Of a stretch of DNA of 32,669 bases, positions 14,280 through 19,536 are shown one piece after another. The position numbers were made by a program, and so were the translations under genes. How positions within the stretch are numbered: position 1 is the stretch's first letter; each line of letters begins with the position of its first letter. The notes under the pieces were generated by a model that saw only the letters and a program-made list of their open reading frames with translations, was not told the origin of the DNA and made no database searches. Source of the DNA: Clostridiales bacterium (GTDB lineage Bacteria; Bacillota; Clostridia; Oscillospirales; Acutalibacteraceae). Location of the stretch: positions 1 to 32,669 of the forward strand of contig DXYG01000004.1 in the NCBI GenBank assembly GCA_019415925.1, written 5' to 3'.

Positions 14280-14363
14280 ATGGTGGATATGATTTACATA
14301 ATCTCATTTGCTGTTTTATTGGTGGCTTTGAATGAAGTCATTAAGAATATAAAAAAGAAATAA
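14280..14363 (+). CDS. 27-aa membrane peptide, candidate type I toxin
   Basis: ATG at 14280 to TAA at 14361-14363. The peptide starts MVDMIYIISFAVLLVALNEV and ends IKNIKKK: one hydrophobic helix and a basic tail, the build of Fst/TxpA/BsrG-type toxins. AAAGGGGGTG is a very strong ribosome binding site, but CCCTT four bases earlier pairs with AAGGG, so it can be masked. A promoter lies at 14189-14217. The stop codon abuts a terminator shared with a convergent RNA from the other strand. The gene is too small to identify by family alone; the architecture is the main argument. Confidence 0.6.
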   Translation: MVDMIYIISFAVLLVALNEVIKNIKKK

Positions 14364-14441
14364 CCGCCCTGTGCTGCAACACAAGACGGTTAATCATAAA
14401 TAATTAATCACTTAAGCGGAACAGCTAAAGCCGTTCCTTTC
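14340..14441 (-). ncRNA. Candidate antisense RNA (type I antitoxin)
   Basis: On the minus strand a promoter TTGACA (14471-14476), 17 bases, TGG-TAATAT (14448-14453, extended -10) would start an RNA near 14441. It begins with a GGAAC/GTTCC hairpin and ends at the AACCG/CGGTT stem (14362-14391) followed by ATTTCTTTTTT. It would be about 100 nt and overlap the 3' end of the toxin-like mRNA by about 50 nt, including the last seven codons. Confidence 0.55.
14362..14391. terminator. Shared terminator of the toxin-like mRNA and antisense RNA
   Basis: AACCG (14362-14366) pairs with CGGTT (14387-14391) and TGTG with CACA inside. On the minus strand it is followed by a strong T-rich run; on the plus strand the tail is AT-rich and weaker. 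A shared terminator in a convergent pair is typical of Fst/par-like modules. Confidence 0.6.
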
Positions 14442-14495
14442 ACCTTTATATTACCATAATGTCAATTAGTTGTCAATAGAATAGGCGGTGAAAAT

Positions 14496-14705
14496 ATGGG
14501 CGAAAATAAGAATAGCAAGGCAAGAATTGCGGCGAATAACAGATACAACGCAAAAGCCTATGACCGTATAAATATAGCTGTTCCGAAAGGCAACAAGGAT
14601 ATAATAAAGGCTCACGCAGAAAGCAACGGTGAAAGCATAAACGGCTTTGTTAATCGTGCCATTGATGAAACAATGGAGCGTGACAAGGAGAATAAAACGG
14701 AATAA
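14496..14705 (+). CDS. Ribbon-helix-helix-like small protein
   Basis: A 69-aa protein: a basic N-terminus, then a predicted strand (YDRINIAVPKGNK) and two helices (DIIKAHAESNGESINGFVNRAIDETMERD), the pattern of Arc/CopG-like proteins and of many antitoxins. AGGCGGTG lies before the ATG. It is followed 24 bases later by the Abi_2 gene, so it may be that gene's regulator or antitoxin, or a mobilisation accessory of MobC type. The sequence does not decide between these. Confidence 0.7.
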   Translation: MGENKNSKARIAANNRYNAKAYDRINIAVPKGNKDIIKAHAESNGESINGFVNRAIDETMERDKENKTE

Positions 14706-14729
14706 TTCATTGCTTTAAAGGGAAATAAT

Positions 14730-15698
14730 ATGTTGAAACCTAAATTAGAACCGGAAAAAATTATTGAAAAAATTAAAAATGAAAAGGGCATAACGTTTAA
14801 TTTTATTTCAGAAGAAGAAGCTATAGAATATTTAAGGCACCATAATAATTATTATAGAATTGCTTCATACAGAAAAAACTATGACAAAAAAACCTCCGGA
14901 GAAGAAAAAGGAAAATATATCAATTTGGATTTTTCCAATTTAGTCGACCTTTCGATTATTGATATGCGCATAAGATTTTTAATAATCCATATGTGCTTAG
15001 ATGTAGAACACGATTTAAAGATACGACTGTTAAACGATATTACATCAAATAGCAGCGAGGACGGATATAGCGTAGTTGTAGATTTTTTACAGTCAAATGA
15101 ATTTCTTTATGAGGATATTTACAAGAAACGGAAATCTACTTATGTAGGCGACTTAATAAATAAATTTTTCTCTTTTGATACACATATAAATGTAAACGGA
15201 AAAGTCATTTTTGATAGTGTAGATGTGCGTTGTCCAATATGGGCTTTTGTTGAAATAATTAGTTTTGGCGAATTTATAAAGTTTTATGATTTTTATTATT
15301 CTAATTGCGCATCTCAAAATTTCCCGATTCCCATTTCTTTACTTAATCCTGTGAAGAGTATTCGTAATGCTTGCGCACATAATAACTGTATTATCAATAA
15401 TTTACGAAGTGGATTTACAAAACCCGGTAAAGTAGTAAGCTCTTTTATTTCTAATATTTCGGACATAAGCAAAGCTGAAAGGAAAAAATATTTATCTGTT
15501 AGACCAATATTTGAATTCATTTGTTTATTAATGGTTTATGATATAATTGTATCTGAAAAAGTGAAAAAACATAGATATTCAGAATTAAAAGATTTGGTTT
15601 ACAATCGAATGTGCCGGAATAAAAAATACTATGAAAATCAGCAACTGTTAAAATCTACTTACAAATTTTTAAAAAAAGTAGTTGACTTTTTGTGTTGA
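14730..15698 (+). CDS. Abi_2 (AbiD/AbiF-like) abortive-infection protein with HEPN motif
   Basis: A 322-aa protein of the Abi_2 family. The N-terminal YLRHHNNYYRIASYRKNY region and IDMRIRFLIIHMCLDVEHDLK segment match it, and the C-terminal half has RNACAH (Arg212, His217), the Rx4H active site of HEPN ribonucleases. Such proteins shut down translation on phage infection in lactococci and relatives. It is much richer in AT than its neighbours, suggesting recent acquisition. AAGGGA precedes the ATG. The RHH-like gene just upstream and the terminator at 15746-15779 make a two-gene unit. Likely the element's phage-defence cargo. Confidence 0.8.
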   Translation: MLKPKLEPEKIIEKIKNEKGITFNFISEEEAIEYLRHHNNYYRIASYRKNYDKKTSGEEKGKYINLDFSNLVDLSIIDMRIRFLIIHMCLDVEHDLKIRLLNDITSNSSEDGYSVVVDFLQSNEFLYEDIYKKRKSTYVGDLINKFFSFDTHINVNGKVIFDSVDVRCPIWAFVEIISFGEFIKFYDFYYSNCASQNFPIPISLLNPVKSIRNACAHNNCIINNLRSGFTKPGKVVSSFISNISDISKAERKKYLSVRPIFEFICLLMVYDIIVSEKVKKHRYSELKDLVYNRMCRNKKYYENQQLLKSTYKFLKKVVDFLC

Positions 15699-15745
15699 AA
15701 AACATATAATAGTACTGATATCAAAAAACATTTATGTTTTTGTAT

Positions 15746-15779
15746 GGGGAGCGTTATCGACGTTCCCTTAGTTTTTTGT
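15746..15779 (+). terminator. Terminator of the abi gene
   Basis: GGGAGCGT pairs with ACGTTCCC (one wobble), followed by TTAGTTTTTTG. It lies 48 bases after the abi stop. Confidence 0.65.
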
Positions 15780-15854
15780 TTATTAAATGCTTCAATAACA
15801 GCAGTAAGGCTTATATTTTCCGCTGCACATTCAGAATCAGAATAAATAAAGAGT

Positions 15855-15887
15855 CACCCACGCTTGCCGATAATGCTTGTGTGGGTG
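15855..15887. other. CACCCAC/GTGGGTG stem-loop
   Basis: CACCCAC (15855-15861) and GTGGGTG (15881-15887) pair around a 19-base loop with GCTTGCCGATAATGC. The 3' tail is TTCTTG, so it may be a weak terminator or a structured site tied to the nearby oriT-like sequence. Confidence 0.4.
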
Positions 15888-15925
15888 TTCTTGCGTTCAG
15901 TCAGTGTAAAATATTATTTTATCTC

Positions 15926-16050
15926 GCAGCGGAAACGCCCCCCGGGGGTGTGCATTTTTAAACTCACATAAAGACCGAAGAGTGGTGACGTCTGAAACTC
16001 CGCAGGCGCGCATACGAGGGGGGTAAATGCATTTGACTGCACTGTAAAAG
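15926..16050. other. Candidate transfer origin (oriT-like)
   Basis: A CCCCCC/GGGGG palindrome is followed by a GC-rich, gene-free segment ending in a GGGGGG run and AAATGCATTTGAC. Its composition differs sharply from the AT-rich flanks, which suggests functional constraint. The element has no Mob relaxase, so an oriT used by a helper would fit. This is inference; no nick site is identified. Confidence 0.3.
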
Positions 16051-16052
16051 TT

Positions 16053-16100
16053 GGGGTTTATTTGGGGTTTATTTGGGGTTTAATTCGGCAAATAAACCCC
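16053..16100. repeat. attR arm: three phased repeats plus one inverted copy
   Basis: GGGGTTTATT at 16053-16062 and 16064-16073, GGGGTTTAAT at 16075-16084 (all 11 bp apart) and the inverted AATAAACCCC at 16091-16100. They match the two copies at 8057-8077 and are probable integrase arm-binding sites. Confidence 0.7.
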
Positions 16101-16133
16101 AAAACAGACTAAAGCCCACAAAACACAAAGCCC

Positions 16134-16157
16134 ATAAAAACCGCATTAGAAAGCCAT
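16134..16157. repeat. Right copy of the subterminal direct repeat
   Basis: CATAAAAACCGCATT followed by AGAAAGCC, matching 7974-7997 with one mismatch. It lies about 43 bases inside attR, whereas the left copy touches attL. Confidence 0.6.
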
Positions 16158-16199
16158 TTATTAAAGATTACAAAATTCCGATAAAAGTAAAAATACCGT

Positions 16200-16245
16200 T
16201 TGGTAAGGACGAGGTCACGGGTTCGAATCCCGTTATCAGCTCCAA
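16200..16245. repeat. attR core
   Basis: A 46-base copy of the tRNA-Thr 3' half, identical to 7928-7973. Upstream bases do not match the tRNA, so this is not a second tRNA gene but the right boundary of the element. Confidence 0.9.
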
Positions 16246-16247
16246 AA

Positions 16248-16283
16248 AATAACCATAGCCAATAAGGCTGTGGTTATTTTTGT
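16248..16283 (+). terminator. Original tRNA-Thr terminator, displaced
   Basis: AATAACCATAGCC (16248-16260) pairs with GGCTGTGGTTATT (16266-16278), followed by TTTTTG. Before insertion it lay directly after the tRNA; the element now separates them by 8.3 kb. Confidence 0.75.
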
Positions 16284-16408
16284 ATTGGAGCATAACGGGA
16301 TTCGAAAGGGTACGGCTATCGCCCAGACCCTTTTGTCACTTCGTGACATTTCCCCTATGAGGGGAATTACGTAAAGAAAACAGTCCTGTGGACTGTTTTT
16401 AGTCCGTC
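16284..16408. repeat. ~125-bp dispersed repeat, copy A
   Basis: Starts ATTGGAGCATAACGGGATTC, includes a TGTCAC/GTGACA hairpin and ends with AAAACAGTCC/GGACTGTTTT. Copy B lies at 16493-16616 with scattered mismatches. A related terminal hairpin (AAAACAGTTC/GAACTGTTTTTAG) is at 32607-32632. The GGGATTCGAA part is the complement of the tRNA T-arm sequence. Confidence 0.65.
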
Positions 16409-16410
16409 GA

Positions 16411-16491
16411 GCTGATGATACGTCAAGACTGCTCACGCCGCAACAAACGAGATGATACCTTTCGCTATATGAAACATAGTTATCAGCTCCA
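16411..16491 (+). pseudogene. tRNA-like remnant
   Basis: Begins GCTGATG and ends TATCAGCTCCA 81 bases later; these ends pair as a 7-bp acceptor stem (one G-U) identical or nearly so to tRNA-Thr, with encoded CCA. No D-loop, anticodon arm or TTCGA T-loop is recognisable. It may be a decayed tRNA-Thr copy, or a scar of an earlier insertion sharing the last 13 bases with the attachment core. Confidence 0.35.
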
Positions 16492-16492
16492 C

Positions 16493-16616
16493 ATTGGTGC
16501 ATAACGGGATTCGAAAGGGTACGTCTGTCGCCCAGACCCTTTTGTCACTTCGTGACATTTTCCCTTGAGAGGAATTACGTTAAGAAAACAGTCCTGTGGA
16601 CTGCCTTTAGCCCGTC
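16493..16616. repeat. ~125-bp dispersed repeat, copy B
   Basis: Direct repeat of 16284-16408. It sits right behind a second tRNA-Thr-like 3' end, just as copy A follows the attR core, so the two may have arisen by duplication of 'tRNA end plus repeat'. Confidence 0.65.
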
Positions 16617-16641
16617 TTAAACATAAGGAAAAAGCTGTTTA

Positions 16642-16670
16642 TTGACACTCACCTTATTATGTGCTACAGT
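16642..16670 (+). promoter_or_regulatory. Promoter of the TauE/SafE gene
   Basis: TTGACA (16642-16647), 17 bases, TACAGT (16665-16670). The start site near 16677 rules out any translation start upstream of it. Confidence 0.65.
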
Positions 16671-16695
16671 TTATCTGTATGTAATTAAAGAGGGT

Positions 16696-17481
16696 GTGTT
16701 TATCATAGAACTACTTATTAAAATTCTGGTCTGCTTTGTTGCAGGCGCAGGCGCAGGCATCGGTACGGGATTTGCAGGAATGAGTGCGGCGGCAATCGTC
16801 AGTCCTCTGCTTATAACTTTTCTCGGTATTCCCGCCTATACTGCTGTCGGAGTAGGTCTTGCAAGCGACGTGCTGGCGAGTGCGGTGAGCGCATACACCT
16901 ATAAAAAGAACAAGAATCTCGACATTAAAAACGGCTTGCTGATGATGGCTTGTGTGCTTGTGTTCACGCTTGTCGGAAGCTGGGTTTCGAGCCTTCTGCC
17001 GAATACCGTTATGGGCAATTTCAGCGTGTTTATGACCTTGCTGTTGGGCGTTAGATTCATCGTAAAGCCTGTTATGACTACCAAGGAAAATATGGAAAGC
17101 GTGCCGAAAAAGACACGCATTATCAAGTCGGTAATCGGCGGCGTGCTGATTGGCTTTATCTGCGGATTTGTCGGCGCGGGCGGCGGAATGATGATGCTTC
17201 TGGTGCTGACAAGCTTTCTCGGCTACGAGCTTAAAACAGCAGTCGGCACAAGCGTATTTATTATGACGTTTACGGCGCTTACGGGTGCTGTCAGTCACTT
17301 TTCAATCGGTGAAATGCCCGACCTTGCAACGCTTATTCTGTGTATGTTATTTACGCTTATCTGGGCAAGGATTGCCGCCGTAATTGCAAATAAGGCTAAG
17401 CCGAAAACGCTTAACAGAGTTACGGGAATAGTATTGCTTTCAATCAGCGCAGTAGTAATTGCGGTAAATTATATTTTTTGA
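16696..17481 (+). CDS. TauE/SafE-family membrane transporter
   Basis: A membrane protein of the TauE/SafE (former DUF81) family, which moves sulfite, sulfonates or other organosulfur anions. It shows two homologous halves: FVAGAGAGIGTGFAGMSAA near the start and GFICGFVGAGGGMMMLLVL in the middle, each opening a four-helix unit, about eight helices in total. I use the GTG at 16696 as start, because the predicted promoter overlaps longer frames; the AAAGAGG before it is rather close, so the start is uncertain. Length about 261 aa fits the family. It stands alone between the repeats and a terminator; the substrate cannot be told from sequence. Confidence 0.85.
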   Translation: MFIIELLIKILVCFVAGAGAGIGTGFAGMSAAAIVSPLLITFLGIPAYTAVGVGLASDVLASAVSAYTYKKNKNLDIKNGLLMMACVLVFTLVGSWVSSLLPNTVMGNFSVFMTLLLGVRFIVKPVMTTKENMESVPKKTRIIKSVIGGVLIGFICGFVGAGGGMMMLLVLTSFLGYELKTAVGTSVFIMTFTALTGAVSHFSIGEMPDLATLILCMLFTLIWARIAAVIANKAKPKTLNRVTGIVLLSISAVVIAVNYIF

Positions 17482-17504
17482 AAAAATCTGAATATGTTTT
17501 TAAT

Positions 17505-17544
17505 GGTTGGAACACCGTTTTGTGACGATGTTCCGACCTTTTTT
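17505..17544 (+). terminator. Terminator of the TauE/SafE gene
   Basis: GGTTGGAACA pairs with TGTTCCGACC, followed by TTTTTT. It lies 23 bases after the stop codon. Confidence 0.75.
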
Positions 17545-17563
17545 AGTGTGGAGCAGCGAATCA

Positions 17564-17823
17564 TAATGTATAAACTGTTTCACAATTTATACATAGGGAC
17601 GTGTAGGAACCCGTCCCCTACGGAAAGGTTTGTTTGTCACATCAATGTTGATATAATCGGTAGCATTTGATAGTCAACACGGACACGGCACGCCGTGTCC
17701 CTACGACTGTAAAAGGAAGCGTTTATTGTTACCCAACGGGCAGCCACACTGGGCTGCCCCTACACTGTAAAATACGTCGTTGTATTTCTACCGTAGTGGC
17801 GACCCTGCGTGGTCGCCCGAAAC
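17564..17823. repeat. Palindromic repeat cluster downstream of the pilus operon
   Basis: Four modules: a TGTATAAA hairpin with GACGTG...CGTCCCCTACGG (17564-17623), a GGACACGGCACGCCGTGTCC palindrome (17682-17701), a GGGCAGCC/GGGCTGCCCC hairpin (17739-17761), and CCGTAGTGGCGACC/GGTCGCCC (17790-17818). The part 17564-17720 is found in inverted orientation at 25322-25480, on the other side of the pilus operon. No gene is visible. Confidence 0.65.
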
Positions 17824-17858
17824 GTCGTCAATATCTGAGGTTATACTATTTGACAGAC

Positions 17859-17886
17859 AAAAAGCGGACGCATTGGAGCGTCCGCT
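17859..17886 (-). terminator. Terminator of the pilus operon
   Basis: AGCGGACGC (17863-17871) pairs perfectly with GCGTCCGCT (17878-17886); on the minus strand it is followed by TTTTTG. It lies about 47 bases past the pilin stop. Confidence 0.75.
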
Positions 17887-17932
17887 GAAATTACATATAT
17901 TTTTGCAAGTTGTGAAAGTAATAAGTCAATAA

Positions 17933-19474
17933 TTATTTAGCAGATTTTTTCTTTCTTACGATAAGGAAGAGAACACCTGCGCAAGCGATGAGTGCTGCAC
18001 CGCCGATTGTGAACATCATTGTGCCCACGCCACCTGTGTTAGGAGTAACAAGAAGTGAATCTGTTACTGTCTGATTTACAATACCTGTTGTTTTATCATC
18101 ACCGGGAACGGTAATTTCAAATACAGTTGTGTTGAGGTTGTAGCCTGTGGGAGCCACTGTTTCCTTGAGGTAATATGTACCTTCGCTGAGGCCTGCAAAT
18201 GTAGCTGTACCTTCGGCTGCACCATTCGCACCTGTTTCTACTTCTGCACCGTTTGTTGCAAGATAAGCATCAGTGCAAGCAGAATTTGTGTAAAGTTTGA
18301 ATTTAGCTCCGTTGAGCTTTGTGGTGTTGTTTGCTGCGTCAACCTTTGTTACAACGAGGTCGTATGTATAAACCCTGAGGTAAGGTCCTACAAGAGTTGA
18401 ATGAGTACCGTTAGCTGTATATTCAAGCTCTACATAGTTGATGTTGTTGTTAAGAATTGATTTTTCGTTTGCGTAGTCATATTTGCCTGCGTTAGCACCT
18501 TCTGTAAACTTCTCTATTGTATCTGTTTTCATACCTCTTACAGCGTTTGAATTTAATTTAGCCTTGTAAGTAACTACAACGTTTGAATAATTATAGAAAT
18601 CTGAAGTATTTGCTAAAACACTGCTGTCAAGTTCTACTGTTAATGTGCGGTTTGAATCAGCGTCAGGAGCATTGTAAGTTACAGTATATTCAGCATTCGT
18701 AAGTGCTCTTTCTGTGTTATTACCTTCAGCATCTGTACGGGTGAGCTTTACAGATAATTTGCTGTCGCCGGCATAGTCAAGACCTTTTGTCATTGTATCG
18801 ACAAACTTATATTCTGTAGCAGGCTGAGTAGCTGAACCTACAACAGAACCGGTAAGTGTGTAGCTGATTTCTGTTCCGATTGCTTCGCTTATAGCTGTTT
18901 CTGTTTTACCTGTAAATGATTTACCTACAGTAGGTTCATTATCAGTAATCTTACTGCCGGCGCTGAATTCAATTGATGTCATTCTTGTTGCGCCATTGTA
19001 GTAAGGAAGTGCAAATACGCTGTTGTTTACTGTCTTTACACTTACGCCTGTAGGATAGCCAGTAACCTTTACGAAGTAAACACCTGCTGCTATATTATTA
19101 TTACTATAGCTTGCAGTAAAATCATCAACCTTTACGCCGTTTGCTGCTAACTGTGTATCAGAAAGTGCATTACAAGCGCTGAGAAGTGCCTGAACATCTA
19201 CACCTGTTACTATCTGTTTATTACCGTTTGTGTCTTTGATTTCTTTGCTGTCAACCTTTGTTTCAAGAGCAGTCTGTACACGTGTAGAAGCAAAATTCGA
19301 GTAAGTCATAGTAGATGCATTTACACTTGCTACCTTGTAAAGAGTAAAAGTATAGCCTGACTTGCCTGTGATTTCAACCTTGTAGGTTTCGACTGCGCTT
19401 GCTGTGAACGGGATCATAAGAGCGATCATCATTACAGCAAGGAAAGCCGCAAAAATTTTCTTTGTTGTTTTCAT
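17933..19474 (-). CDS. Major pilin / isopeptide-forming fimbrial protein, cell-wall sorted
   Basis: A 513-aa secreted surface protein. A signal peptide covers residues 1-27 (cleavage likely after TASA). The middle (about 180-350) has the isopeptide-forming fimbrial D2-type fold (EISYTLTGSVVG, YKFVDTMTKGLDY). A SpaA/Cna_B domain follows (VTKVDA...GAKFKLYT) with the E-box YYLKETVAPTGY and its bond-forming Glu at 438. The C-terminus has a sorting signal VTPNTGG (476-482), a hydrophobic helix and KKKSAK, so it is a non-canonical variant of LPXTG. The pilin-lysine motif is not obvious. AAAGGAG precedes the ATG, 62 bases after the adhesin gene. It likely forms the pilus shaft. Confidence 0.85.
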   Translation of the reverse strand: MKTTKKIFAAFLAVMMIALMIPFTASAVETYKVEITGKSGYTFTLYKVASVNASTMTYSNFASTRVQTALETKVDSKEIKDTNGNKQIVTGVDVQALLSACNALSDTQLAANGVKVDDFTASYSNNNIAAGVYFVKVTGYPTGVSVKTVNNSVFALPYYNGATRMTSIEFSAGSKITDNEPTVGKSFTGKTETAISEAIGTEISYTLTGSVVGSATQPATEYKFVDTMTKGLDYAGDSKLSVKLTRTDAEGNNTERALTNAEYTVTYNAPDADSNRTLTVELDSSVLANTSDFYNYSNVVVTYKAKLNSNAVRGMKTDTIEKFTEGANAGKYDYANEKSILNNNINYVELEYTANGTHSTLVGPYLRVYTYDLVVTKVDAANNTTKLNGAKFKLYTNSACTDAYLATNGAEVETGANGAAEGTATFAGLSEGTYYLKETVAPTGYNLNTTVFEITVPGDDKTTGIVNQTVTDSLLVTPNTGGVGTMMFTIGGAALIACAGVLFLIVRKKKSAK

Positions 19475-19536
19475 TTGTCATTCTCCTTTTAAATATAAAT
19501 ATATGTAATTTATGATAACCAAAAGGTTAAGCTGAT

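Larger units (their letters stand above)
15699..16199. other. Non-coding right end of the element
   Basis: No credible gene. In order: an AAAAACAT/ATGTTTTT hairpin near 15724, the abi terminator, a motif copy at 15820-15826, a CACCCAC/GTGGGTG stem-loop (15855-15887), a GC-rich palindrome CCCCCCGGGGG (15936-15946), a stretch with TCCGCAGGCGCGCATACGAG and GGGGGGTAAATGCATTTGAC (about 15999-16036), integrase arm repeats, and a subterminal repeat. The GC-rich stretch is a candidate transfer origin. Confidence 0.6.
7928..16245. mobile_element. 8.27-kb integrative element in tRNA-Thr (IME-like, rolling-circle Rep)
   Basis: The element lies between the tRNA-Thr 3' half (7928-7973) and a direct repeat of the same 46 bp (16200-16245). 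Inside are, in order, a tyrosine integrase beside attL, an XRE repressor, a divergent early region with excisionase, HUH Rep, a regulator and a sigma-like factor, then small genes, a HIRAN protein, a type I toxin-antitoxin candidate, a ribbon-helix-helix protein and an Abi_2 protein. No relaxase of Mob type, coupling ATPase, VirB4 or capsid/terminase gene is present. This fits an integrative mobilisable or satellite-like element using a host or helper for transfer. The cargo near attR is AT-rich (the abi gene most of all), unlike the chromosome around it. Confidence 0.88.

Noticed and set aside
15734..15961. 75-codon ORF after the abi gene
   Set aside because: Begins before the abi terminator and runs through two stem-loops and the GC palindrome; no family pattern.
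16053..16084. Short CRISPR-like array
   Set aside because: Repeats of 10 bp with 1-bp spacing and an inverted copy do not fit CRISPR (repeats over 20 bp with unique spacers); no cas genes are present.
16200..16244. Second tRNA-Thr gene
   Set aside because: Only the 3' 45 bases match; the acceptor 5' strand, D-arm and anticodon 5' stem are missing. It is the attR core.
16711..17298. 195-codon minus-strand frame in the TauE/SafE gene
   Set aside because: Rich in His, Lys, Ala and Cys without domain pattern; it mirrors the hydrophobic transporter on the other strand.
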